Below, piece by piece: positions 29,351 to 37,774 of a DNA stretch of 64,000 bases; within the stretch, counting starts at the first letter, position 1, and each line of letters begins with the position of its first letter. The stretch lies in the NCBI RefSeq assembly GCF_007845675.1, contig NZ_VOBR01000015.1, positions 62,001 to 126,000 on the forward strand. Reading direction: 5' to 3'. The position numbers and the translations under genes are program-made. Under the pieces are notes generated by a model. That model saw only the letters and a program-made list of their open reading frames with translations, had not been told where the DNA came from and made no database searches. The stretch is from Lentzea tibetensis (GTDB taxonomy: Bacteria > Actinomycetota > Actinomycetes > Mycobacteriales > Pseudonocardiaceae).

Positions 29351-31666
29351 ATGGTCGACAGGTTCGAGGCGGCGGACCCGCCGCGTCTGGGGTGCATCGA
29401 CGGACGGCCGGTCGGGGAGGCGATACCCGCGCTGCTCGCCGACCACGGCTACTGGGGTGTGGCGACGGCGACCGCGTTGCAGCTGGTCGCGCGCGGGCGA
29501 ATCGTGCCGGGGGTGTCCCCGCGAGGGCATGACACGTGGCGGATCGGGCCGCTCGACCCGCAGGACGAAGCGCACCTGCGCGAGTTCGCCACCGACTACG
29601 AGGAGCTGCGCCGGTTCCTCGACGCGGTGGCCGACACGCTGCCCCGCGAACCCGGCGAAGGACCGTTCGCCGGCACCGAGGTGCACGACGTCGGCGAGCT
29701 GCGCGAGTGGGCCGACGACCAGCTCCGGATCTCGCTGCGCATCGAGACCGACGACCGGATGCGGTTCCGCGCGGTCGTCCAGCACCACCTGACCGAGTTC
29801 GAGGCGATGCTCGCCGTCCGCCGCGCCGCACGCGTGTGGCCACCCCTGGAGAGGCTGCTCGAACAGCAGCGCCTCGACCCGCTCGACCTCACCGACGACG
29901 AGGTGCTCGAACTGCTCACCGCGCCGAGCATCGAGGTGCATTGGCCCCGTGAGCTGCTCACCGACGTCAAAGCCCGCGCGGTCATCTCGGCGACCAGCGA
30001 GTTCCGGCTCGGTGAGCTGTTCCAGCTCGACTGGCAGATCGCGCTGCGGGGTGACCCGCTCACCGGCACCGAGCTGGACCAGCTCGCCGAAGCCACCCGC
30101 CCGGTCGTGCGGCTGCGCGACCAGTGGGTGCTCGTCGACCCGGCCATCGCCCGCAAGGCCCGCGAGAAGCTGCGGCCGATCACCGCCGTCGACGCGCTCG
30201 CCGCCGCCCTCACCGGCACCACCACCATCGACGGCGCCGAAGCGGAGGTCGCGCCGAGCGTGCTGCGCGACGTGCTGGCCGAGATCAAGCCCGTGCCCCA
30301 GCCGGACGGACTCGAGGCCACGCTGCGCGAGTACCAGCTGCACGGCCTGAGCTGGCTCGCCCACCTGACCGGCCTCGGGCTCGGCGCCTGCCTCGCCGAC
30401 GACATGGGACTCGGCAAGACGATCACCCTCATCGCACTGCACCTGCACCGCGACGACCAACACCCGACGCTCGTCGTCTGCCCGGCCTCACTGCTGGGCA
30501 ACTGGGAACGCGAGATCCGAAGGTTCGCGCCCGGCACACCGGTCAGCCGCTACCACGGTCCAGGAAGGACGGTCGCGCGCGAAGGCTTCGTCCTCACCAC
30601 CTACGGCACCATGCGCGTCGACGCCGAAGTCCTCGCCCGGCACCAGTGGGGCATGGTCGTCGCGGACGAGGCCCAGCACGTCAAGAACCCCACGTCCGGC
30701 ACCGCCCGAGCACTGCGCACGATCCCGGCGACCGCTCGGGTCGCGCTCTCCGGCACACCCGTCGAGAACAACCTCTCCGAGCTCTGGTCCATCCTGGACT
30801 GGACGACGCCGGGACTGCTCGGCCCGCTGCGCAGGTTCCGCGCCCGCTGGCCCGAACCCGACGCCACCCTCGCCCGCCTGATCAGGCCGTTCCTGCTGCG
30901 CCGCCGCAAGTCCGACCCCGGCATCGCGCCCGAGCTGCCCAGCAAGACCGAGACCGAGCAGCCCGTGCCGCTCAGCCAGGAACAGGCCGTCCTCTACGAG
31001 GCGCTGGTCCGCGAGATCCTCGACCAGATCGCCGCCACCACCGGCATCGCCAGGCGCGGGCTCGTGCTCAAGCTCCTCACCGGACTCAAGCAGATCTGCA
31101 ACCACCCGTCGCACTACCTCAAACGCGAGCTCACCGGCCGGTCCGGCAAGCTCGACCTGCTCGACGAACTGCTCGACACGATCCTCGCCGAGGACGGCTC
31201 GGTGCTCGTGTTCACCCAGTACGTCGACATGGCCCGCCTGCTCGAAACCCACCTCGGCAGGCGCGGCATCACCACCAGGTTCCTGCACGGCGGCACGCCC
31301 GTCGCCCGGCGCGAGGAGATGGTCCGCGAGTTCCAGAACGGCCACGTGCCCGTCTTCCTGCTGTCGCTCAAAGCCGCGGGCACCGGCCTCAACCTCACCC
31401 GCGCCGACCACGTCGTGCACTACGACCGCTGGTGGAACCCCGCCGTCGAGGACCAGGCCACCGACCGCGCCTACCGGATCGGCCAGACCAGGCCCGTCCA
31501 GGTGCACAAGCTCGTCGCCGAAGGCACCGTCGAGGACCGCATCTCCGAGATGCTCACCCGCAAACGCGACCTCGCCGACGCCGTCCTCACCAGCGGCGAG
31601 TCGGCGCTCACCGAACTCACCGACGCCGAACTGTCCGAACTGGTCGCACTCAGGAGCGAAGCATGA
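29351..31666 (+). CDS. SNF2/SWI2-family DEAD/DEAH helicase
   Basis: 771-residue superfamily-2 ATPase. The N-terminal 320 residues match the bacterial SNF2-associated region. The motor contains DDMGLGKTITL (motif I), VADEAQHVKN (motif II, DEAQ), LSGTPVENN (motif III), LLSLKAAGTGLNLT (motif V) and DRAYRIGQTRPV (motif VI). It is expected to translocate on double-stranded DNA or RNA and remodel bound proteins. Start ATG 29351, seven bases after the operator. Its stop overlaps the SWIM gene start (ATGA). The conserved pairing suggests DNA repair or recombination. Confidence 0.92.
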   Translation: MVDRFEAADPPRLGCIDGRPVGEAIPALLADHGYWGVATATALQLVARGRIVPGVSPRGHDTWRIGPLDPQDEAHLREFATDYEELRRFLDAVADTLPREPGEGPFAGTEVHDVGELREWADDQLRISLRIETDDRMRFRAVVQHHLTEFEAMLAVRRAARVWPPLERLLEQQRLDPLDLTDDEVLELLTAPSIEVHWPRELLTDVKARAVISATSEFRLGELFQLDWQIALRGDPLTGTELDQLAEATRPVVRLRDQWVLVDPAIARKAREKLRPITAVDALAAALTGTTTIDGAEAEVAPSVLRDVLAEIKPVPQPDGLEATLREYQLHGLSWLAHLTGLGLGACLADDMGLGKTITLIALHLHRDDQHPTLVVCPASLLGNWEREIRRFAPGTPVSRYHGPGRTVAREGFVLTTYGTMRVDAEVLARHQWGMVVADEAQHVKNPTSGTARALRTIPATARVALSGTPVENNLSELWSILDWTTPGLLGPLRRFRARWPEPDATLARLIRPFLLRRRKSDPGIAPELPSKTETEQPVPLSQEQAVLYEALVREILDQIAATTGIARRGLVLKLLTGLKQICNHPSHYLKRELTGRSGKLDLLDELLDTILAEDGSVLVFTQYVDMARLLETHLGRRGITTRFLHGGTPVARREEMVREFQNGHVPVFLLSLKAAGTGLNLTRADHVVHYDRWWNPAVEDQATDRAYRIGQTRPVQVHKLVAEGTVEDRISEMLTRKRDLADAVLTSGESALTELTDAELSELVALRSEA

Positions 31667-32379
31667 GCGCCCGCGGCTTCACCGCGTTCCCCAAGACGAC
31701 CCGGCGCGGCGCGAAGACGTGGTGGGGCAAGGCGTGGATCAAAGCACTCGAGGACACCTCGCTCGACCCCGCGCCGCTCAAGCTCGGCCGCCGCTACGCC
31801 CACGCGGGCGTCGTCGGACCCATCACCGTCTCACCGGGACGGATCGCCGCCGTCGTCCACGACGAGGACACCGTCTACAGCACCGCGGTGTTCGTCGAGG
31901 AGATGACCGACCTCCAGTGGAAGCGGTTCCTCGACCGCGTCGCCGCACAGGCCGGGCACATCGCCGCACTGCTGGACAACGACATGCCGCGCGACCTCGT
32001 CGCCTCCGCGGAGGACGCCGGCGTGCGACTGCTGCCCGGCATCGGCGACCTCGAACCCGAGTGCGACTGCCCCGGCTGGGAACTCCCGTGCCGGCACGCC
32101 GCCGCACTCGCGTTCCAGGTGTCGTGGCTGCTCGACGCCGACCCGTTCGTCCTGCTGCTCCTGCGCGGCCGCGGCGAGTCCGAACTGCTCGCCGAACTAC
32201 GCCAGCACACCAGAACACCTGTGGTGGTCGACCTCCTACCAGCGCGTCCACTGCTCCCGGCGACCACCACAGATGTGGTGCTGCACGGGGAAACGCCGCC
32301 CGGACACGACCCCGAACACCTCCGGCAGCTCGTCGAGCGCGCCGCGCGAAAGGCCCGCGCGCTGCTCGGGGCAACCTGA
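31663..32379 (+). CDS. SWIM zinc-finger protein, SNF2 partner
   Basis: 238 residues. The SWIM motif is CDCPGWELPCRH near residues 130-142 (CxC...CxH), a zinc site for DNA or protein contact. The N-terminus has a WWGKAWIKALED segment typical of the SWIM proteins encoded next to bacterial SNF2 helicases. The C-terminus is helical. The ATG at 31663 overlaps the helicase stop by four bases, so the two proteins are made together and probably form one complex. Confidence 0.9.
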   Translation: MSARGFTAFPKTTRRGAKTWWGKAWIKALEDTSLDPAPLKLGRRYAHAGVVGPITVSPGRIAAVVHDEDTVYSTAVFVEEMTDLQWKRFLDRVAAQAGHIAALLDNDMPRDLVASAEDAGVRLLPGIGDLEPECDCPGWELPCRHAAALAFQVSWLLDADPFVLLLLRGRGESELLAELRQHTRTPVVVDLLPARPLLPATTTDVVLHGETPPGHDPEHLRQLVERAARKARALLGAT

Positions 32380-32404
32380 TCGGCGGCTGATGCGTCGGCA
32401 GTAG

Positions 32405-32953
32405 GTGATCACCGAGAAGCAGAAGATGCTCAGCGGCCAGCTCTACCGGGACAGCTGCCCCGAGCTCATCGCCGAACGCCGCCGCGCCCAGTCCCTCGTG
32501 GACAGGTTCAACGCCTGCCCCGAGGACGAGCGCCACGGTGTGCTGGCCGAACTGTTCGGCCACATCGGGGACGGCTCGTGGGTCATGCCGCGGCTCCAGG
32601 TCGACTACGGCACCCAGATCAGCGTCGGCGCCAACAGCTTCCTCAACTACGACGCGATCCTCATGGACTGCGCCCCGATCACCATCGGCGACGACGTGTC
32701 GATCGGGCCGCGCGCGCAGCTGCTCACCGCGCTGCACCCGATCGAGGACCACGAGCTGCGCAGGCAGCGCTTCGAGACCGCCGCGCCGATCACGATCGGC
32801 GACAACGTGTGGCTCGGCGGCGGCGTCATTGTCTGCGCCGGCGTCACCCTCGGGGCCGACACGGTGATCGGCGCGGGCAGCGTCGTCACCCGCGACATCC
32901 CGGCCAAGGTGCTCGCCGCTGGATCGCCGTGTCGCGTGATTCGGGACCTCTGA
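32405..32953 (+). CDS. Maltose/galactoside O-acetyltransferase family (hexapeptide repeat)
   Basis: 182 residues from GTG 32405, beginning with the family-typical EKQKMLSGQLYRDSCPEL. The left-handed beta-helix part has hexapeptide repeats such as ITIGDDVSIGPRAQL, ITIGDNVWLGGGVIV and VTLGADTVIGAGSVV. The catalytic His is in LLTALHP. It transfers acetyl from acetyl-CoA to a sugar hydroxyl; Maa or LacA-like, exact acceptor unknown. Stand-alone gene. Confidence 0.9.
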   Translation: MITEKQKMLSGQLYRDSCPELIAERRRAQSLVDRFNACPEDERHGVLAELFGHIGDGSWVMPRLQVDYGTQISVGANSFLNYDAILMDCAPITIGDDVSIGPRAQLLTALHPIEDHELRRQRFETAAPITIGDNVWLGGGVIVCAGVTLGADTVIGAGSVVTRDIPAKVLAAGSPCRVIRDL

Positions 32954-33005
32954 CCAGCTGAGACGGTCGTTTCGTCGCAAAAGAAAATCATGCTACGCAT
33001 GGAGC

Positions 33006-34604
33006 GTGGTCAGTCGGAGACAGTTCCTCGCAGCCCCTGCCGCGGTGTGGCTCGCGCGTGGCGCCATCACCCCACCGGACTTCCCCGAGCACGTCGAGAT
33101 CCGGCCGGAGGCGTACGCCAACTGGGACGGCACCATCACCACCGGCCCGCTCTGGACGTGCGTCCCGCGCACCACCACCGACGTCGTCACGGTCGTCAAC
33201 TGGGCGCACCGGCACTCCTACACCGTCCGCGCCCAGGGCCTGCGGCGCGGCTGGTCGCCGCTCACCGTCGCACCCGGCCAGCGCGGCGACGTGCTGCTCG
33301 TCGACACCACCCAGCACCTCACGGCCATGAGCGTGTCAGGCGACCAGGTGCGCGTACAGGCGGGCGCGACCATGGAGAGCCTGCTCGAGCACCTCGCCGG
33401 GCACGGGCTCGGGCTCACCGCGGCACCCTCGCCCGGCAGCCTCACCGTCGGCGGCGTGCTCGCCGTCAACGGCCACGGCTCAGCGATCCCGGCACGCGGG
33501 GAGCGGGTCGCGGCCGGGCACACGTTCGGCTCGCTCGCCAACGCCGTGCTCGCACTCACCGCGGTCGTGTGGGACGGCGCGAAGTACGCGGAACGCACGT
33601 TCCGCCGCGACGAGGCCGACTGCGCCGCGTTCCTCACCCACCTCGGCCGCGCGTTCGTCACCGAGGTGACGCTGCGCGCTGGGCCCGACCAGAACCTGCA
33701 CTGCCGCAGCCACCTGGACGTACCCGCGGCCGAGCTGTTCTCCGCCACGCCGGGGCCGCGGTCGTACTCGACGCTGCTCGACCGGGCGGGCCGGGTCGGG
33801 GTCATCTGGTTCGCCTTCACCGACAAGCCGTGGGTGCAGGTCTGGGAGGTGTCGCCGACCCGCCCGGCGCTGTCCCGGCCGACGCAGGGTCCGTACAACT
33901 ACCCGTTCACCGACAACCTCCCACCGGACGTCGCCGACCTCGCGAAACGCATCGTGCAGGGCAAACCCGACCTCGCCCCGGCGTACGGCAACGTCCAGCG
34001 ACTGGCGATCGGCGCCGGGCTCACCGCCACGGCGGCCTGGGACCTGTGGGGCCCGTCGCGGCACGTGATGCTGTTCGTCAAGCCGACCACCGCCCGCATC
34101 ACCTCCAGCAGCTGCGCGGTGCTCACACCACGCGCGAAGCTGCAGGACGTCGTGCACCGCTTCACGACGTTCTACGCGAACCTGCTGGAGAGCTACCGGG
34201 CGCGCGGGCTGTACCCGATCAACGGTGCCGTCGAGATCAGGGTCAGCGGGCTCGACGACCCGGCCGACACGGGTGTTCCCGGCGCCGTCGCGCCCGCGTT
34301 GTCGCCGGTGCGCCCGCACCCCGGCTGCGACGTGGCCGTCTGGCTCGACGTCATCACGTTCCCCGGCACACCCGGCGCGCACGAGTTCTACCGCGACCTC
34401 GAGGACTTCGCGCACGCCACCTGGCCCGGCCGGGTGCGCGCGGAGTGGTCCAAGCGCTGGGGCCACACCTCACGCGGCCCGTGGACCGACCTCCGGCGCA
34501 TCCCCGCCGCCTACCCGGACTGGGACGGCGCCGTGCGCACGCTCCACCGCTACGACCCGCACCGCGTGTTCACCTCGCCGCTGCTGGACGAGCTGCTCGA
34601 GTAG
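33006..34604 (+). CDS. Exported FAD-binding oxidase (cholesterol-oxidase-like, VAO type)
   Basis: 532 residues. A Tat-like signal (SRRQFLAAP) starts the protein. The N-terminal half is a PCMH/VAO-type FAD domain (TTTDVVTVVNWAHRH, PSPGSLTVGGVLAVNGHGS). The C-terminal half matches the substrate-binding domain of BCO-type cholesterol oxidases, ending in LHRYDPHRVFTSPLL. The stretch that carries the flavin-linked His in related enzymes reads QGLRRGWSPLT here, which may mean non-covalent FAD. A sterol or other bulky alcohol is the likely substrate. The 3' end overlaps the WYL regulator gene by 55 bases antisense. Confidence 0.85.
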   Translation: MVSRRQFLAAPAAVWLARGAITPPDFPEHVEIRPEAYANWDGTITTGPLWTCVPRTTTDVVTVVNWAHRHSYTVRAQGLRRGWSPLTVAPGQRGDVLLVDTTQHLTAMSVSGDQVRVQAGATMESLLEHLAGHGLGLTAAPSPGSLTVGGVLAVNGHGSAIPARGERVAAGHTFGSLANAVLALTAVVWDGAKYAERTFRRDEADCAAFLTHLGRAFVTEVTLRAGPDQNLHCRSHLDVPAAELFSATPGPRSYSTLLDRAGRVGVIWFAFTDKPWVQVWEVSPTRPALSRPTQGPYNYPFTDNLPPDVADLAKRIVQGKPDLAPAYGNVQRLAIGAGLTATAAWDLWGPSRHVMLFVKPTTARITSSSCAVLTPRAKLQDVVHRFTTFYANLLESYRARGLYPINGAVEIRVSGLDDPADTGVPGAVAPALSPVRPHPGCDVAVWLDVITFPGTPGAHEFYRDLEDFAHATWPGRVRAEWSKRWGHTSRGPWTDLRRIPAAYPDWDGAVRTLHRYDPHRVFTSPLLDELLE

Positions 34605-35560
34605 ATCTCCGTCAGTCCGCGCGCCGTCGCGACGAACCGTTCGCGCAGCTCAGGTGGTTCGAGGACCTCGACGTCGGTGCCGAGCCGCAGGAACTCGACC
34701 AGCGCGTGGTCGATCGACTCGATCGGCACCGTCACCCGCGTCCACCCGCCATCGGGCAGAGCCGTGTCCCGCGCCGCCTGTGCGACGCGGGGGAGCACCA
34801 TGTTCGGGAACCGCTCCACGCCGCGCGGCGACAACCTGATCAGCGCCTCACCGGTGTGCCTGCGCGACTCGAAGTCCGCCAGCGACCGCTCCCAGTACCC
34901 GGCCAGGTCGAAGTCGGCGGGCCGATCGAACTTCTCGTCGAGAACTCGCAGGCCGAGGATCTGCGCCACCCGGTAGGTCGCCACACCGCGCCGGGCCTGG
35001 GCGACCAGGTACCAGCGGCCACCCTTCAGGACGAGCCCGTACGGGCTGAGCGTGCGGGTGACCTCCTCGGGCGCCTTCCACCGCCGGTAGACGACCTCGA
35101 CGACCTGGGAGTCCCACACCGCCGCGGCCACCTCCGCGAGCAACGGGGTGTCGTCGGCGTCGTTGTGCCAGCCCGGCGCGTCCAGGTGGAAGCGAGAGGC
35201 GATCCGCGAGGCGCGGCTGCGCATGTCCTCCGGCAGCGCGGCCATCAGCTTGAGGTTCGCCGCCGTCACCGCGTTCGCGAGCCCCAGCTCCTTCGCCGGA
35301 CCGGGCAGGCCCGCGAGGAACAACGACTCCGCCTCCGACTCGGTGAGCCCGGTCAGCCTCGTGCGGTAGCCGTCGAGCAGCTGGTAGCCGCCCTGCGGGC
35401 CCGCGTCGCCGTAGAGCGGAACGCCCGCGGCGTGCAGCGAGTCGACGTCGCGGTAGATCGTGCGGACCGACACCTCCAGCTCATCGGCCAGCGCGGCGGC
35501 GGTCATCCGGCCGCGCGTCTGCAGCAGCAGGAGCAGTGAGACGAGCCGGCTCGCACGCAC
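34550..35560 (-). CDS. YafY-type HTH and WYL domain transcriptional regulator
   Basis: 336 residues from GTG 35560. An N-terminal winged helix (residues 1-60, ALADELEVSVRTIYRDVDSL) is followed by the WYL domain (about 140-220, SPYGLVLKGGRWYLVAQ) and a WCX C-terminal extension that ends in a Ser run. Such regulators bind DNA in response to nucleotides or other ligands. A perfect palindrome lies eight bases before its start, and a small gene diverges on the other side, so it probably controls both. Confidence 0.92.
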   Translation of the reverse strand: MRASRLVSLLLLLQTRGRMTAAALADELEVSVRTIYRDVDSLHAAGVPLYGDAGPQGGYQLLDGYRTRLTGLTESEAESLFLAGLPGPAKELGLANAVTAANLKLMAALPEDMRSRASRIASRFHLDAPGWHNDADDTPLLAEVAAAVWDSQVVEVVYRRWKAPEEVTRTLSPYGLVLKGGRWYLVAQARRGVATYRVAQILGLRVLDEKFDRPADFDLAGYWERSLADFESRRHTGEALIRLSPRGVERFPNMVLPRVAQAARDTALPDGGWTRVTVPIESIDHALVEFLRLGTDVEVLEPPELRERFVATARGLTEIYSSSSSSSGEVNTRCGS

Positions 35561-35567
35561 GTTCTAA

Positions 35568-35588
35568 CACTGACACAAGATGTCAGTG
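35568..35588. promoter_or_regulatory. Operator palindrome of the WYL regulator
   Basis: CACTGACA at 35568-35575 and TGTCAGTG at 35581-35588, exact complements around the 5-base spacer CAAGA. It lies 7 bases from the regulator's GTG and 22 bases from the ATG of the divergent gene. Position and symmetry make it the likely autoregulatory site. Confidence 0.75.
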
Positions 35589-35610
35589 ACCCCCAAATAG
35601 GGTTCCTGAC

Positions 35611-36087
35611 ATGGGCTTTTCCGAGAAGGACCTGCGGGTTCTCGACCCCGTTGTCGTCAACGGCAGACACGTGAAGCGGTACGAGGTCACCACTCCGGGA
35701 CTGGTGATCGACCCCTCCGTGCGCGACGCGGCGTTCGAGTTCCTGCCGAAGCTGTACCCGGACTTCGCCGACCCGACGCCGCCGGTCACCGTGACGGTGC
35801 TGCACAAGGGCGCGGCGGGGATGTACCTCAACGCCTACAACTGGGTGTGGGACAACGTGCTGCACTGCCGCACCGCGGCGTCCGGCGACCAGCCGTTCCT
35901 CGGCAGCCACGGCGACGACCTCACGTCGTTCACGGTGATCGCCAAGGACCTGATCGGCTGCGTGTGGGAGCTGCCGCCGCTCGAGCACGAGCGCTCCGCG
36001 TGGGTGCGGCACATGCTCGCGCCGGACGAACCGGACCTCGCCGGGTACCTCGCGGACACCTTTCCCGAGGGGACGGTCGGGCGGTGA
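35611..36087 (+). CDS. Hypothetical protein, probable target of the WYL regulator
   Basis: 158 residues, soluble, no family I can name. It is rich in aromatic residues (YLNAYNWVWDNVLHC, IGCVWELPPLEHERSAWVRHML). There is no signal peptide. It is divergent from the YafY/WYL regulator with a palindrome between the two starts, the classic layout for a regulator and its main target; these targets are often small enzymes of unknown function. The DUF1579-type pseudogene follows after 28 bases. Confidence 0.7.
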   Translation: MGFSEKDLRVLDPVVVNGRHVKRYEVTTPGLVIDPSVRDAAFEFLPKLYPDFADPTPPVTVTVLHKGAAGMYLNAYNWVWDNVLHCRTAASGDQPFLGSHGDDLTSFTVIAKDLIGCVWELPPLEHERSAWVRHMLAPDEPDLAGYLADTFPEGTVGR

Positions 36088-36115
36088 GGAACGACTGGAC
36101 GGGGAGTCCGGCCCG

Positions 36116-36575
36116 ATGAGCGCGACCGACTTCGACTTCCTGCACGGCCGGTGGCACGTGCACCACCGCAAGATCGCCGACATCGCCGGCCGCGGCACCG
36201 AATGGGTGGAGTTCCCCGCGACGACCGAGGTGTGGCCGGTGCTCGGCGGGATCGGCACCGTGGAGAACATGGTCGCCCTGGACTTCGAGGGGATGCCACT
36301 GCGGCTGTACGACACCGAGCGCGACGTCTGGCGGATCTGGTGGGCGTCGACCCGGCAGCCCGGCCACCTCGACCCGCCGGTGGAGGGCGGATTCGCCGAC
36401 GGGCACGGGGTCTTCCTCGGCGAGGACGTCGTCGGCGGGCAGCCGGTGCGGGTCCGGTTCGACTGGACGCCGGGGGAGACGCCGGTCTGGGGAGCAGTCC
36501 TTCTCCTACGACGGCGGCGTCACCTGGGCGAAGAACTGGATCATGACGTTCACCCGGCGCTCCACGATCGAGTAA
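36116..36575 (+). pseudogene. DUF1579-family gene broken by a +1 frameshift
   Basis: The first 125 codons (36116-36490) encode FDFLHGRWHVHHRKI and later RIWWASTRQPG, typical of DUF1579. The family normally ends W-x-QSFSYDGGVTW-x-KNW. Here that ending is in another frame: from 36492 the sequence reads EQSFSYDGGVTWAKNWIM and stops at TAA 36573-36575. One extra G in the GGGG run at 36489-36492 accounts for this. As read, translation instead runs on into the next gene to 36868. It is either a true recent mutation or a base-calling error in the run. Confidence 0.85.
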
Positions 36576-36643
36576 TTGCCGGGAGTGTCCGGTGTGGAGT
36601 ACTTACTTGTGCACAGTCACCGCCGGACCAGTACGGAGTTGTC

Positions 36644-36868
36644 GTGGAGTGCGAAGAGGACCCCTGCACGCTGTGCCAGGGGTCCGGAACGATGTACTGG
36701 AAGCAACCGGTGCCCGGCCCGGAGGGCCTTGTGCTGCACGAGATGTCGCATCCGTGCCCGCGCGGGTGTTCTGGGTGGTGGAGGTTGCCCGCCGCCGAAC
36801 GCGCTGGCGTCGTGGCGGGCAACTGCGCCCAGGCGAATGAACTCGAACACCCGGCCGGATCAGTTTGA
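36644..36868 (+). CDS. Small CxxCxGxG (DnaJ zinc-finger-like) protein
   Basis: About 74 residues from GTG 36644 (start uncertain, since the frame is continuous with the read-through of the broken DUF1579 gene). It contains CTLCQGSGTMYW and CPRGCSGWW, a half-match to the DnaJ cysteine-rich repeat CxxCxGxG. A small metal-binding protein is likely. The stop overlaps the TTG of the next small gene (TTGA), which has the same type of motif. Confidence 0.45.
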   Translation: MECEEDPCTLCQGSGTMYWKQPVPGPEGLVLHEMSHPCPRGCSGWWRLPAAERAGVVAGNCAQANELEHPAGSV

Positions 36869-37059
36869 TCACTCTGGGTCAACCATGGGGATCACCCATA
36901 ATTGCGGGCGCGTTCCCCGCTCGGCGGCTGCACACCGGCCACTGTGGACCGGACACTGGGTGGGTGAAAGAGTGCAGCCGTTGCCTTGGTTCTGGACTCA
37001 ACGAGGACCGGACCGCCTGCCGTGTGTGCGGCGGGATCGGCCAGGTCCCCGACCGGTAG
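36865..37059 (+). CDS. Small CxxCxGxG (DnaJ zinc-finger-like) protein
   Basis: Up to 64 residues from TTG 36865, or only 31 from GTG 36964. The C-terminal part reads CSRCLGSG...CRVCGGIG, a complete pair of CxxCxGxG repeats as in the DnaJ zinc domain. A CATAAT hexamer at 36897-36902 stands out in this GC-rich DNA and could be a -10 element, which would favour the shorter form. The role is unknown; small zinc ribbons of this kind often bind proteins. Confidence 0.45.
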   Translation: MITLGQPWGSPIIAGAFPARRLHTGHCGPDTGWVKECSRCLGSGLNEDRTACRVCGGIGQVPDR

Positions 37060-37064
37060 CGAGT

Positions 37065-37232
37065 TCAGTCCTTCCTGAGGAACAGCGTCGGACCTAGGAT
37101 CCGGCGCGCGATGCGGCGTGGAATCGACTTCTGCGGGCGTGGTGTCGGCGTCGCCTGCGCGGACTGAACGGCCTGCAGGGGCATCGTGGCTGCGTTCTCC
37201 GGCTCGGCGCCGGGAGGGGGAGTCGTCGGCAC
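37065..37232 (-). CDS. Possible 55-residue basic small protein
   Basis: GTG 37232 to TGA 37065 encodes a Pro-rich N-terminus (PTTPPPGAEPENAAT) and a basic C-terminus (KSIPRRIARRILGPTLFLRK). About 80 percent of third codon positions are G or C, as in real genes here, while the competing frame on the same strand is lower. It follows the SRPBCC stop by 25 bases on the same strand. No homologue is recognised, and it could be chance. Confidence 0.35.
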   Translation of the reverse strand: MPTTPPPGAEPENAATMPLQAVQSAQATPTPRPQKSIPRRIARRILGPTLFLRKD

Positions 37233-37257
37233 GCAGTGATCTTGCCATCACGCCTCG

Positions 37258-37665
37258 CTACGCCTGCGCGAGGGCTTCCACGGACGCCGTCATCACCCGC
37301 TGCCAGTGCGAACGCTGCCGTTCCCGCTCGTCCGCGTCGGCGAGCCACTCCTGGTGGAACCGCAGCAGTGTCCGCCCGGCCTGCGCGACGACCGCCACCT
37401 GCATCGTCGTGTCGTGGTCCCAGTCCGCCGGACGCCAGGTGAGCCGCATCCGGTCGTGCGGGCGGTTGCTGCGGATCTCGCCCTTCGTGCCGGACGTCGT
37501 CTCGTAGCGGTCGCCCTTCCCGCCGATCGACGCGACACCGTCGCCGAGCCAGATCGCGATGCCTTCGGGGCTGGTCAGCAGCTCCCACACCGCCTCGATC
37601 GGGTATGGCACGGTCTTCGACACCCCGATGTTCCAGCCGACGTCCTTCGTCTGCCCTGTCACCAT
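37258..37665 (-). CDS. SRPBCC (AHSA1/START-like) domain protein
   Basis: 135 residues from ATG 37665. It has the helix-grip fold sequence pattern: SKTVPYPIEAVWELLTSPEGIAIWLGD at the N-terminus (split over residues 16-42), a central sheet RLTWRPADWDH, and the long C-terminal helix HWQRVMTASVEALAQ. Such proteins bind hydrophobic ligands in a cavity, or act as Hsp90-activator-like factors. It is divergent from the sigma-factor operon. Confidence 0.87.
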   Translation of the reverse strand: MVTGQTKDVGWNIGVSKTVPYPIEAVWELLTSPEGIAIWLGDGVASIGGKGDRYETTSGTKGEIRSNRPHDRMRLTWRPADWDHDTTMQVAVVAQAGRTLLRFHQEWLADADERERQRSHWQRVMTASVEALAQA

Positions 37666-37774
37666 GGGGCCGACTGTAGGCCGCACTGCGGACATCTTCG
37701 GTCCTGATCTGCAACACGCGGGTCCGACCGGCACCAGACCGGGTGTGACAACGAGAACGAGCTACTGCACGGGG

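Noticed and set aside
36603-37251. Several minus-strand frames opposite the small zinc proteins
   Set aside because: The CxxCxGxG pattern on the plus strand explains the region better; the minus frames show no motif.
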